From the NCBI GenBank assembly GCA_031292175.1, contig JARLHQ010000020.1:1-33894 (forward strand): a DNA stretch of 33,894 bases, given 5' to 3'. Position 1 is the stretch's first letter, and every line of letters begins with the position of its first letter. The notes under the pieces are model-generated. The model saw only the letters and a list, made by a program, of their open reading frames with translations, was not told where the DNA came from and made no database searches. This DNA comes from Humidesulfovibrio sp. (GTDB taxonomy: Bacteria; Desulfobacterota; Desulfovibrionia; Desulfovibrionales; Desulfovibrionaceae). A program made the position numbers and the translations under genes. Below are positions 8,670-16,471 of the stretch, piece after piece.

Positions 8670-9235
8670 GCTTTTTGTGCAACTGGTGCTCCTACGGCGG
8701 CGCTGACGCGGCCGGCGTGGCTCGCTTCAGCCAGCCCACGGATCTGCGGATCATCCGCGTGCCCTGCTCGGGCCGCGTGGACCCCATGTTCGTGGCCAAG
8801 GCGCTTTTGTCCGGCGCGGACGGCGTGCTCGTCTCCGGCTGCCACCCGCGCGATTGCCACTACTCCGAAGGCAACCTCTACGCCCGGCGCCGGCTGGAGA
8901 TGCTGCGGCGCTTTCTGCCCATCCTCGGCGTGGACGAGGGCCGCTTCGAATACATCTGGGTCTCGGCCTCGGAGGGCTCGCGCTGGCGCGACATGGTGAC
9001 GAAGTTCACGGACAAGATCCACGCCCTCGGTCCCATGCCGCGCATGGCCGAACCCGTGCACACCCTGTGTTCGCTCTCGGGCATGCTCGGACAATCCCTG
9101 GCGCAGCCGGACATGGCCCTGCCGGACTGGGACAACAAGCCGGACCAGACCGTGCATTCGCGGGCCGTGCTCACCCAGGCCGACATCGCGGGCCTTTCCG
9201 CCCCCGAGACAGCGAAGGAGGACGGCAATGGCTGA
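8636..9235 (+). CDS. flxD: FlxD, MvhD-like iron-sulfur subunit
   Basis: This is an MvhD-type [2Fe-2S] protein that connects HdrA to the electron-input module. The 199-residue product has CNWCSYGGAD (about 15-24), then CSGRVD and SGCHPRDCHY, which supply the family's conserved cysteines. It is longer than typical methanogen MvhD (about 140) and has an extra C-terminal 60-70 residues of unknown role. ATG 8636 is preceded by GGAGGT, giving a 34-base overlap with hdrA; ATG 8645 is possible. Its own end overlaps flxC by eight bases. The name follows the D. vulgaris flx scheme as I know it. Confidence 0.88.
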   Translation: MPDMGRDYRIIGFLCNWCSYGGADAAGVARFSQPTDLRIIRVPCSGRVDPMFVAKALLSGADGVLVSGCHPRDCHYSEGNLYARRRLEMLRRFLPILGVDEGRFEYIWVSASEGSRWRDMVTKFTDKIHALGPMPRMAEPVHTLCSLSGMLGQSLAQPDMALPDWDNKPDQTVHSRAVLTQADIAGLSAPETAKEDGNG

Positions 9236-10211
9236 GACTGACCGCTCCGAAAACGAACGCGTCGCGCGGCTGCGCGCCACCGTCGTCCGCGAGCTGCCGA
9301 ACGTCGACTTCGTGCTGGGCTACGCGCGGGGCTTCGATCCCCTGCACGCCACCCCCATCACCGTGCGCAACGAACAGGATGCGGAAAGGCTCATCTTCGA
9401 CGCCACCTGCGTAGAGAACCTGGCCACCAGTTTGTACGGCCTGCGCGGCAAGCGCATGGGCCTGGTGGTCAAGGGATGCGACTCGCGCTCGGTAGTGCAG
9501 CTGCTGCAGGAAAAGCTCGTGGACCGCGAGAACCTGGTCATCTTCGGCCTGCCCTGCGACGGTGTCCTCGACCTGGCCAAGGTGCGTGTGCGCACGGACA
9601 TCGCCGAGGTGCGCGGCGCGGAGTTCACGGGAGAGGAGGTGCGCCTGCTTCTGCCCGATGGCGAGAAGGTGCTGCCCCGGCGCGACGTGCTAGCCGACAA
9701 GTGCCTGCGCTGCCGCTACCCCAACCCGGTCGTGTACAACCACATGATCGGCGCGGAGCGGACGCCCCAGGGCGAGGAGGACGCCTACGCCGACCTGGAG
9801 AGCTTTGAGAAGCTCTCGGCCCAGGAACGCTTCGACTTCTGGAAGCGGCAGATGAGCCGCTGCATCCGGTGCTACGCCTGCCGCAACGCCTGCCCGCTGT
9901 GCGTGTGCAAGCACGTTTGCCTAGCCGACAGCCGCGATCCGCATTGGCTCTCGGCCGAGGCCAACCTGCAGGAGAAGTGGCTGTTCCAGGTCATGCACGC
10001 CCTGCACCTGGCCGGGCGCTGCACCGAGTGCGGCGAATGCCAGCGCTCCTGCCCCATGGGCATCCCCATCCTGCTCCTGAAGCGCAAGATGAACCGCGAA
10101 CTCAAAGAGATCTTCAATTACGAGGCCGGTGTCGACCCGGAGGCCGTGCCGCCGCTGCACACCTTCCAGATGGAAGAAGACAAGATCAAGGACCGGGGGC
10201 AGCTATGGTAG
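9228..10211 (+). CDS. flxC: FlxC, multi-cluster ferredoxin-like oxidoreductase subunit
   Basis: This is an iron-sulfur subunit of the Flx NADH-dehydrogenase module. The 327-residue protein has a FrhB/FdhB-like N-terminal part (VVKGCDSRSV, FGLPCDG, then KCLRCRYPNP). Two dense cysteine clusters follow: CIRCYACRNACPLCVC with a further HVC, and CTECGECQRSC. At least two, probably three, [4Fe-4S] clusters are expected. No membrane segment is visible. ATG 9228 is preceded by AAGGAGG and overlaps flxD by 8 bases; the flxB start overlaps its end by 7 bases. Assignment of C versus B to this gene and the next rests on order alone. Confidence 0.85.
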   Translation: MAETDRSENERVARLRATVVRELPNVDFVLGYARGFDPLHATPITVRNEQDAERLIFDATCVENLATSLYGLRGKRMGLVVKGCDSRSVVQLLQEKLVDRENLVIFGLPCDGVLDLAKVRVRTDIAEVRGAEFTGEEVRLLLPDGEKVLPRRDVLADKCLRCRYPNPVVYNHMIGAERTPQGEEDAYADLESFEKLSAQERFDFWKRQMSRCIRCYACRNACPLCVCKHVCLADSRDPHWLSAEANLQEKWLFQVMHALHLAGRCTECGECQRSCPMGIPILLLKRKMNRELKEIFNYEAGVDPEAVPPLHTFQMEEDKIKDRGQLW

Positions 10212-11269
10212 CGCGATTCCTGGCAGATGAAGCCGTGGCCGCCCAGGCGGCGGCTTGGGCGCAGGACTACCGCCTGCTCGCGCCCGTGCGCGAAGGCCAG
10301 GCCGTGGTCTACCGCCCCTGGGCGCCCGACATGCATCCCTTCCTGGGCCGTCCGCCCTCGTCCTCGGCCAAGCAGGCCCTGTTGCCCCAGACCGAGGATC
10401 TGCTCACCTACACCTACCGCAAGGACCACACGGACCTGACGCGCACCGAAGTTTTCCTGGCCGAGCCGCTGCCACCGGAGCCCACGCTGGTGCTCGGCTG
10501 CCGCCCCTGCGACGCGCGCGGGCGCAAGCTGCTGGACCGCGTGTTCCTGGAGCGTGGGGTTAAGGACCCGCTCTACGCGGCCAAGCGGGCCAACACGTTC
10601 TTCATCACCCTGGCCTGCGAGCGCATGGAGAACACCTGCTTCTGCCACTGGACCGGCGGCGGCCCGACCTCCGAGGAGGGCTCGGACGTCATGCTCTTCG
10701 CCGTCAGCGGCGGATTTGTGGCCCGCGCCCTCACCAAGACGGGGGAGAAACTCGCCGCCGCCCTGCCGGAGGCCACGCCAAGCGCCCTGCAGGAGCTGGA
10801 GGCCAAGCTGGCGAGCCCGGTCGAGCCCGGCCCGGTCCCGGACCTGCGCGCGGCCCCGGAGCGCTTCCTGGCGCTCTTCGACGACCTGGACTTCTGGACG
10901 GACCAGAGCGCGCGCTGCCTTTCCTGCGGGGTATGCACGTACCTCTGCCCCACCTGCTCCTGCTTCAACATCACCGACGAGAACTTTGGCCTCAAGGGCA
11001 AGCGCCTGCGCACCTGGGACACCTGCATGAGCGCGCTCTACACCCTGGAGGGCAGCGGGCATAACCCGCGCGTGAGCCGGGCGCACCGCCTGCGCAACCG
11101 CGTGGGCCACAAGTTCTGCTACCACCCGCGGGAATTCCCCGCGCCGGACGGCGCCAGACAGCCCGAGGTCTCGTGCACGGGCTGCGGCCGCTGCATCAAG
11201 TCCTGCCCCGTCGCCGTGGACATCCGCCGCATCGTGCTCGACATCCTGGAGAAGGGGGAAAACAAGTGA
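10205..11269 (+). CDS. flxB: FlxB, AsrA-like 4Fe-4S dicluster subunit
   Basis: This 354-residue protein belongs to the anaerobic sulfite reductase subunit A-like [4Fe-4S] dicluster family, which relays electrons between a flavin/NAD subunit and a partner. VLGCRPCDARG (near 99-109) begins the conserved core. Near the C-terminus are CLSCGVCTYLCPTCSC and CTGCGRCIKSCP, the two ferredoxin motifs. The pairing with the PyrK/AsrB-like FlxA immediately downstream repeats the AsrA-AsrB arrangement. The ATG overlaps the flxC stop by 7 bases; its TGA overlaps the flxA GTG (GTGA). No AsrC-type siroheme subunit is present, so sulfite reduction by this pair is unlikely. Confidence 0.87.
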   Translation: MVARFLADEAVAAQAAAWAQDYRLLAPVREGQAVVYRPWAPDMHPFLGRPPSSSAKQALLPQTEDLLTYTYRKDHTDLTRTEVFLAEPLPPEPTLVLGCRPCDARGRKLLDRVFLERGVKDPLYAAKRANTFFITLACERMENTCFCHWTGGGPTSEEGSDVMLFAVSGGFVARALTKTGEKLAAALPEATPSALQELEAKLASPVEPGPVPDLRAAPERFLALFDDLDFWTDQSARCLSCGVCTYLCPTCSCFNITDENFGLKGKRLRTWDTCMSALYTLEGSGHNPRVSRAHRLRNRVGHKFCYHPREFPAPDGARQPEVSCTGCGRCIKSCPVAVDIRRIVLDILEKGENK

Positions 11270-12096
11270 GCCAGAACCCCTACATGCCGCAGCTTGCCAC
11301 CATCATCGAAGCCTTCGACGAGACCCCGGACATCAAGACCTTCCGCGTGGTCCTGCAGGACGAGACGGCCATGCGCGCATTTTGTTTCGAACCCGGACAG
11401 GTGGCCCAGCTCTCGGTATTCGGCACCGGCGAGAGCACCTTTGTCATCTGCTCCCCGCCAACGCGCATGGAGTACCTGCAGTTCAGCGTCATGCGCGTGG
11501 GCGAGCTGACCCACCGCCTGCACACGCTGAAGGAGGGCGACCCCGTGGGACTGCGCGGCCCGTTGGGCAACCATTTCGACTACCGGGCCATGCGGGGCAA
11601 GGACATCATCTTCGTGGGCGGCGGCCTGGGCCTTGCCCCCCTGCGCACGCTCTTGCTCTTCATGCTCGACAACCGCCCCGACTACGGCAAGATCACGCTC
11701 ATTTACGGCGGGCGCACCACGGAGCACCTGTGCTTCAAGGACGAACTGAGGGAATGGGCCGAGCGGGGCGACATGCGCGTGGAACTCACGGTGGACAATC
11801 CCGACAAGGGCTGGGCCCACCGCGTGGGCGTGGTGCCCGCGGTGCTGGCCGAGCTTGGCGTGAGCCCGGAGAACGCCGTGGCCGTCACTTGCGGCCCGCC
11901 CATCATGATCCGCTTCACCATCCAGGCCCTGGAGCAGCTGGGCTTCAAGGACGAGCAGATCGTCACCACCCTGGAGCGGCGCATGAAGTGCGGCGTGGGG
12001 CTGTGTGGCCGTTGCAACATCGGGGAGAAGTTTGTCTGCGTGGACGGGCCGGTGTTCACCCAGGCCCAGTTGAAGGGGCTCCCCCAGGAATTTTAG
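11266..12096 (+). CDS. flxA: FlxA, FAD/NAD(H)-binding oxidoreductase subunit
   Basis: FlxA is expected to oxidise NAD(P)H and feed electrons through FlxBCD to HdrA. The 276-residue product has a ferredoxin-reductase-type FAD domain (about 1-105), a nucleotide-binding domain with FVGGGLGLAPLR, YGGRT and CGPP, and a C-terminal [2Fe-2S] motif CGVGLCGRCN like PyrK/AsrB. GTG 11266 is chosen because the protein aligns from VSQNPYMPQ and the GTGA overlap with flxB implies coupling; no good ATG exists nearby except M6. It ends the Flx-Hdr operon. No alcohol dehydrogenase gene, which accompanies the locus in D. vulgaris, is seen next to it. Confidence 0.92.
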   Translation: MSQNPYMPQLATIIEAFDETPDIKTFRVVLQDETAMRAFCFEPGQVAQLSVFGTGESTFVICSPPTRMEYLQFSVMRVGELTHRLHTLKEGDPVGLRGPLGNHFDYRAMRGKDIIFVGGGLGLAPLRTLLLFMLDNRPDYGKITLIYGGRTTEHLCFKDELREWAERGDMRVELTVDNPDKGWAHRVGVVPAVLAELGVSPENAVAVTCGPPIMIRFTIQALEQLGFKDEQIVTTLERRMKCGVGLCGRCNIGEKFVCVDGPVFTQAQLKGLPQEF

Positions 12097-12583
12097 GCTT
12101 CAGCGCCGCAGGGGCATTGACATCTGGTTGGGAAAGCGTACCTGTGGATCATAGGCTTTTTCCTTCAACTTAACAGTGGAGGACACACCAATGGACCAGT
12201 CAGCTTCGTAGCCGGTTGAGGGATGACTACTCCATCCAGAGCCAGCCCGACGCGTTCGCGTCCAGGCACGCCGCCCGCAAGGGGCAGTGGAGATGGTCAA
12301 ACGGTACCTGACCAGTTTCCGTAAGACGCCTCCCAGGAGCTTCAGGGAGGCCGCCCGAGACACCACCAGGAGCGCCCAGAACCGGCGCAGTCTGCACAGG
12401 CAGAGGTGGAAACGTCGGCGAAAGCAGGCCGAAAACCCCGGTGCCCGGGGCAGAGGGCGCATCCCGCGCCAGGTCCGGCAAAGAGTCGCGGACCAGGCAG
12501 GCGAACCCCGCCGAAAGCGCCGCCCAGGGTTACAACGCAGTTTAAGGCTATGGCGCAAAGCGCCAGCACCAGACCAACAACAC
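12097..12583 (+). other. 487-bp region without a convincing gene, possibly a transcribed non-coding segment
   Basis: No reading frame here has a good ribosome site and protein-like composition. The longest frames are Arg/Ser-rich on both strands and look like high-GC noise. A TTGACA at 12117-12122 is a possible -35 element, but the -10 position is poor (ACCTGT at 17-bp spacing). A GGAGG with ATG at 12191 leads only to a six-codon frame. The segment ends at the strong terminator at 12584, which is almost 500 bp after flxA, so an intervening RNA, a long flx 3' UTR or a decayed gene are all possible. I found no RNase P, tmRNA or SRP RNA hallmarks. Confidence 0.4.
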
Positions 12584-12621
12584 GAGGCCGCACCGGGCAA
12601 CCGGGCGGCCTCCCTTTTTTT
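12584..12621 (+). terminator. Rho-independent terminator with GCAA tetraloop
   Basis: GAGGCCGC pairs with GCGGCCTC, with an inner CCGG/CCGG pair around a GCAA loop, one bulged A, and a run of seven T after the stem. It could end flxA transcripts or an RNA arising inside 12097-12583. Its core is nearly the same as the hairpin at 13281. Confidence 0.85.
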
Positions 12622-12710
12622 CGAAAGCCGCGCGGACCACGTTGACATTCCCGGCTCTGGGCGTAGGAGAATACTATCCCCCCTTTAGCACCACACCAGG
12701 AGGAACACAC

Positions 12711-13256
12711 ATGACCAGACGCTTCGCTCGCTTCCTTTGCCTCGCCGGATTGTGCGCCCTGCTCGCGCCCATGGCGCTCATGGCCGCGGACAAAACACCC
12801 TATGGCCAGCAGATGCCCGCCCAAGGGATGATGCCCGCCCAGGGCATGATGTCCCAGGGCGACGGCGCGGCCCTCTTGTACCACATCACCAAGGAAGACC
12901 CCTATGTGAAATGGAACCTGATGCCCGGCACCACCAGGATGCGCCAGGGCAGGGAGCCCCACGGCTCGCTGCAGAACGTCTACGTGAACAAGCTGGCTTA
13001 CAAGGCCGTCATGGACAAGACCGGCGTGCTGCCCGACGGCGCCATCATCGTGAAGGAAAACTACACGGCCGACGGCAAGCTGGGTTCCATCACCGCCCTT
13101 TCCAAGAAGAAGGGCTACAACCCCGAGGCCGGGGACATCCTGTGGCTCAATTTCAGCCCGGCCATGAAGATCCTGGCCCAGGGCAAGGTCGCCCCCTGCA
13201 TCGGCTGCCACAGCGCCGCCAAGGACAACGGCTACATCATGCCCCTCACGAAGTAA
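12711..13256 (+). CDS. secreted cytochrome P460-like c-heme protein
   Basis: This 181-residue protein begins with a signal peptide (MTRRFAR, hydrophobic stretch, cut near MAADKT) and so acts in the periplasm. A Met/Gln-rich linker with the five-residue repeat MPAQG follows. The main domain resembles the cytochrome P460 family and ends with one heme c motif, CIGCH (about 163-167). P460 proteins in nitrifiers oxidise hydroxylamine; relatives in sulfate reducers have no settled function, so the role stays open. AGGAGG eight bases before ATG fixes the start. It stands alone between two similar terminators. Confidence 0.75.
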   Translation: MTRRFARFLCLAGLCALLAPMALMAADKTPYGQQMPAQGMMPAQGMMSQGDGAALLYHITKEDPYVKWNLMPGTTRMRQGREPHGSLQNVYVNKLAYKAVMDKTGVLPDGAIIVKENYTADGKLGSITALSKKKGYNPEAGDILWLNFSPAMKILAQGKVAPCIGCHSAAKDNGYIMPLTK

Positions 13257-13280
13257 CGGCGGCGGCAACGCCAAAACACA

Positions 13281-13316
13281 AGGCCGCTCCGGGCAACCGG
13301 GGCGGCCTCGCCATTT
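13281..13316 (+). terminator. terminator hairpin after the P460-like gene, GCAA tetraloop
   Basis: AGGCCGC pairs with GCGGCCT, with inner CCGG/CCGG and a GCAA loop, followed by a short TTTT. It lies 25 bp after the P460 stop and just past the end of the oppositely oriented EF-hand gene, so it may serve both directions weakly. Confidence 0.65.
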
Positions 13317-13332
13317 TCGCGGGCACGGGGCG

Positions 13333-13788
13333 TTAGAAGCGGATCAGGGCGAACTCCGACCGCGTGAGCAAACCGTCGTGGTCCGCATCGGCGCGGATGA
13401 AGGCTTCCCGGTGCTTGCGCGCGAAATACGCATCCAGATCCTGGCGGCTCACGTAGCCGTCGCCGGTGATGTTCAGATCCCGCGCATCAACGGTGCCGAA
13501 CTGCTCAAACCCCGAGATGCCCGCCTTCCTGAATTCCTCGGGCGTCAGCTTGCCATCGCCGTCCAGGTCCACATCGCTGATGCGGAAGGGCTGCACCTCG
13601 GCGCCTTTTTTCTTGGCATAGGCCAGCACCTCCGCCAGGCTCAGGCGGCCGTCGTGGTTTGTGTCCAACTCCTTGAAGGAGGGCATGCCGGCCTTGGCCA
13701 GGGGCGGTGCCTGGGCCAGGACCGGAAGCGAAAAGCAAAAAGAAATCAGGGCAAAACAGCAGACAACGGACACGGACCATTTCTTCAT
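13333..13788 (-). CDS. exported EF-hand calcium-binding protein
   Basis: This 151-residue protein has a signal peptide (MKKW, then a hydrophobic stretch to about residue 25, cut near LAQA), so it is periplasmic or exported. EF-hand loops are visible at 42-53 (DTNHDGRLSLAE), 74-85 (DLDGDGKLTPEE), about 104-115 (DLNITGDGYVSR, degenerate at position 12) and 134-145 (DADHDGLLTRSE). It likely binds calcium; the target is unknown. ATG 13788 is preceded by AGGGAAGG. It lies 41 bp downstream of the two-CW gene on the same strand and converges with the P460-like gene. Confidence 0.85.
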   Translation of the reverse strand: MKKWSVSVVCCFALISFCFSLPVLAQAPPLAKAGMPSFKELDTNHDGRLSLAEVLAYAKKKGAEVQPFRISDVDLDGDGKLTPEEFRKAGISGFEQFGTVDARDLNITGDGYVSRQDLDAYFARKHREAFIRADADHDGLLTRSEFALIRF

Positions 13789-13829
13789 GCGACCTTCCCT
13801 GTTGCAGATGGGTGAGACGGGCGGCACGA

Positions 13830-14132
13830 TTACAGGCGCAAGGCCTCCATGATCTCCTTGGAGCCCTTGTAGGCCTCCCCCTCCTCCTGCCGGACCAGCT
13901 TGAAGAACTCGCACTGCATGCAGTTGCCGAGCTTCGAGGCGTAGGTGCCCTGGACCCTGCCCCCGCAAAGGGTGCCGGTGATCGCCCAGCAAGCGCGGCC
14001 CCCCAGGTGGCCGCTGTTCATCAGCTCGGTGCGCTTTTCCAGGGACGCCGGGCAGACGCCCAACTCCGCGCTCTTCTCGCCGCGAGGCTGGCGTCCGCAC
14101 TTCTTGAACTCCCAGCAATTCATCCTGGCCAT
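13830..14132 (-). CDS. small two-CW domain protein
   Basis: This 100-residue, Cys-rich, soluble protein has two Cys-Trp motifs: NCWEFKKCGR at the N-terminus and ACWAITGTLCGG near residue 48. CMQC follows near residue 72. The cysteine spacing suggests a metal or Fe-S site. The family, which I know as two-CW proteins in deltaproteobacteria, has no established function. ATG 14132 is preceded by AAGGAGG at good spacing; the frame is open further upstream but lacks a ribosome site. It probably leads a short operon with the EF-hand gene. Confidence 0.7.
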   Translation of the reverse strand: MARMNCWEFKKCGRQPRGEKSAELGVCPASLEKRTELMNSGHLGGRACWAITGTLCGGRVQGTYASKLGNCMQCEFFKLVRQEEGEAYKGSKEIMEALRL

Positions 14133-14162
14133 GTCGCCTCCTTGGATAAGAACTTTTGCCAA

Positions 14163-14193
14163 TCTATCTGCCCCGACACGCGCCCCGTGTCAA
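14163..14193 (-). promoter_or_regulatory. candidate sigma-70 promoter for the two-CW gene
   Basis: On the minus strand a perfect TTGACA (14193-14188) precedes GATAGA (14168-14163) with a 19-bp spacer; AGATAG at 18 bp is an alternative. Between the boxes GACACG and CGTGTC form a short inverted repeat that could be an operator. Position 30 bp before the ATG is sensible. Confidence 0.4.
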
Positions 14194-14215
14194 TTTCCGG
14201 CAGCATTTGTCACGG

Positions 14216-15007
14216 CTAGAGAAAACGCACGGGCGGATGCTTGCGCTCCGGCAGACGCTTGAAGCCGTACTTCGGACGGCCCAGCATGAGCGCTCCGTAA
14301 ATCTTGTGGCTCTCCGGGATGCACAGGGCCGAGGCGATGGCCTTGCTGCGCCCGGCCGCGTGCGTGAACAGCCCGGCCCAGCAGGTGCCCAGGCCCAGGG
14401 CATGGGCCGCCAGTTCGAAGTGCGCCAGGGCGATGACGCAATTCGAGGTGTTGTCCATGCCGCCCTTGGGCGCATGGGCCACCACCAACTGCGGCGCGCT
14501 GCGCAGGATCAGGTCCACGCCCTTGTCCCAGGCGTTCAGGTAGGGCATGAAATAGGGCAAGCGGCGCAAGGATTTGGCCGTCAGATCCACCAGGGCGACC
14601 ATGAGGTCCGGATCCTCCACCACGATCCAGTTCACCGGCTGGGTGTTCACGCCGGAGGGAGCGTAGCGCGCGGTGTCGACACAGCGGCGCACCAGCTCCT
14701 TTTCCACGGGCTTGTCGCGGAAGCGGCGCACGCTGCGGCGCGAACGCAGAAACTGCTCCGCCGCCTCGGGCGTGATGTTGAGCGCCGGGTCCAGCGGCGT
14801 CAGGTCCGTGGCGTGCCGCCCGGCCAGGGAGAGCGCGCCCGTTGGGCATACGGCGATGCAGTGGCCGCAGAGGATGCAGCGCTCGGCCGCTTCCGCCGCG
14901 ACCACGGGGAACTTGTCCTTGCCGCGTTCGAGCAGAAAGGCCGGGCATTCGCTGATGCACAGGCCGTCCTTGTTGCAGAGGGAAAGGTCGATGTCGATAT
15001 GGGCCAC
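14216..15007 (-). CDS. nitroreductase-family flavoprotein with N-terminal ferredoxin domain
   Basis: This 263-residue protein has an N-terminal 2x[4Fe-4S] ferredoxin domain: CNKDGLCISECP near 11-22 and CILCGHCIAVCP near 44-55. It is fused to an FMN-binding nitroreductase domain starting at RRSVRRF and SGVNTQPVNW. Electrons from a low-potential donor can thus reach FMN directly; the substrate is unknown. The start is GTG 15007, preceded by AGGAGG at six bases. It follows the nucleoside transporter by 12 bp on the same strand, so the two are probably co-transcribed. Confidence 0.88.
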   Translation of the reverse strand: MAHIDIDLSLCNKDGLCISECPAFLLERGKDKFPVVAAEAAERCILCGHCIAVCPTGALSLAGRHATDLTPLDPALNITPEAAEQFLRSRRSVRRFRDKPVEKELVRRCVDTARYAPSGVNTQPVNWIVVEDPDLMVALVDLTAKSLRRLPYFMPYLNAWDKGVDLILRSAPQLVVAHAPKGGMDNTSNCVIALAHFELAAHALGLGTCWAGLFTHAAGRSKAIASALCIPESHKIYGALMLGRPKYGFKRLPERKHPPVRFL

Positions 15008-15019
15008 GCGTGTCCTCCT

Positions 15020-16264
15020 TTACAGCTGTGAGATGACGCCCACCACAGCCCCGGTCATGAGCGAGGCGATGACCCCGGCCAGCAGCGCGCGCATGCCGAG
15101 CCCGGTGATCTCGCCCCGGCGCTCCGGGCACAGGGTGCCCAGGCCCGCGATGAGGATGCCCAGGCTGCCGAAGTTGGCAAAGCTGCACATGGCGTAGGCC
15201 AGGATAAGCCGCGAGGGCGCGGAAAGAGCCTCCGGCGGCAGGGCCGCCATGTCGATGAAGGCCAGGAACTCGTTCAGGATCACCTTGGTGCCGATGAGCG
15301 CGCCCGCCGTGTGGGCTTCGGCCCAGGGGATGCCGATGAGCCAGGCCACCGGCGAGAGCAGCACGCCCAGGCCGCGCTCCAGCGTCATGGGCGCACCAGC
15401 GACAGGAGGCAGCGCGCCCAGGCCCAGGTTCGCCAGCTTCACCACGGCCACGAACACGATGAGCATGGCCACGATGTTCCAAAAAAGTTGCAAGCCTTCC
15501 CAGGTGCCCCGGCACAGCGCGTCCACCGAGCCCGCAGCGGCGGACTTCGGCATCTCGCGGCCCAGGGTCGGTAAACGGTCCTCCGGCAACAGCACCGAGG
15601 CCACCAGGAGCGCCGCCGGGGCGTGGATGATGGAGGCAGTGAGGATGTGCCCCAGCGCGTCCGGGATCACCGGGCCGAGCACCGAGGCATAGAGCATGAG
15701 CATGGTGCCCGCGATGCAGCTCATGCCCGTGGCCATGAGGGCGAAGAGCTCGCTGCGCGTCATCACGGCCAGGTACGGGCGGATCAAGAGCGGCGACTCG
15801 ATCATGCCGAGAAAGATGCAGCCCGCCGCGCCCACGCCGAGCGCCCCGCCGATGCCCATGGTCTTTTCGAGCACAAAGGAGAACAGGCGCACCACGCGCT
15901 GCAGCACGCCCCAATAAAACAAGAGCGAGGTCAGGGCCGCGATGACGATGACCAGCGGCAGGGACTGGAAGGCCAGGCTGAAGTTGAGCGCCGGGTTCGT
16001 GGGCGTGAAAGGCGCCGGGCCTCCGCCGATGAACCCGAACACGAAGCTGGTCCCTGCGCGGGTGGCGGTCTCCGCCGCCTGCACCAGAGCGTTCAGCCCC
16101 ATGAACAGCGTCTTCACGGCGGGCACCTTGAGCACCAGCCCGGCGATGACGAATTGCAGGCTCAAACCCGCAACGACCATGCGCCAGGGCACGAGGCGGC
16201 GGTTGGAGCTCAAGAGCCAGGCGAAGAAGATGAGGCAAAGAAGACCCAGGGCGCTGTGCAGCAC
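15020..16264 (-). CDS. CNT-family (NupC-like) nucleoside transporter
   Basis: This 414-residue polytopic membrane protein resembles concentrative nucleoside transporters, which import nucleosides with H+ or Na+. Family-like segments include the gate motif region GFIGGG, then FLGMIESPLLIRPYL, GTKVILNEFLAF and YAMCSFANFGSLGI. I chose GTG 16264 (VLHSALG) because GGAG lies six bases upstream and the first helix begins at once; the upstream extension is Arg/Pro-rich and lacks a ribosome site. It is divergent from the membrane-protein gene at 16472 across about 207 bp. Confidence 0.88.
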   Translation of the reverse strand: MLHSALGLLCLIFFAWLLSSNRRLVPWRMVVAGLSLQFVIAGLVLKVPAVKTLFMGLNALVQAAETATRAGTSFVFGFIGGGPAPFTPTNPALNFSLAFQSLPLVIVIAALTSLLFYWGVLQRVVRLFSFVLEKTMGIGGALGVGAAGCIFLGMIESPLLIRPYLAVMTRSELFALMATGMSCIAGTMLMLYASVLGPVIPDALGHILTASIIHAPAALLVASVLLPEDRLPTLGREMPKSAAAGSVDALCRGTWEGLQLFWNIVAMLIVFVAVVKLANLGLGALPPVAGAPMTLERGLGVLLSPVAWLIGIPWAEAHTAGALIGTKVILNEFLAFIDMAALPPEALSAPSRLILAYAMCSFANFGSLGILIAGLGTLCPERRGEITGLGMRALLAGVIASLMTGAVVGVISQL

Positions 16265-16471
16265 GTCACACTCCAGAATTGGCGGATAGTTTCGGAACAA
16301 TGCGTGATTTTGCCGCGCTTGTGAAGAGGGGGGGCCAGGTTTGCGCCCAAATCCGCGCGTTTGGCCTGCGCGCTTGGCCTGCGCCCTAGGCCCGCGCAAA
16401 AGTTGACCCGCGACCGTCGCACGGGTACCCCTTTACCTCAAGATGTCAGACGTGGAGCAGGAGGGGATGCG

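Noticed and set aside
10205..12096. Anaerobic sulfite reductase AsrA-AsrB
   Set aside because: The two genes resemble AsrA and AsrB, but no siroheme subunit AsrC follows, and they overlap hdrA-flxDC upstream, so Flx identity fits better.
12100..12648. 182-codon minus-strand frame in the gene-free region
   Set aside because: It crosses the terminator, lacks a ribosome site and is Ser/Arg-rich without any recognisable domain.
16403..16431. Sigma-70 promoter before the six-helix membrane protein (TTGACC-N17-TACCCC)
   Set aside because: The -35 is good but the -10 keeps only the first two consensus bases; not strong enough to list as a feature.
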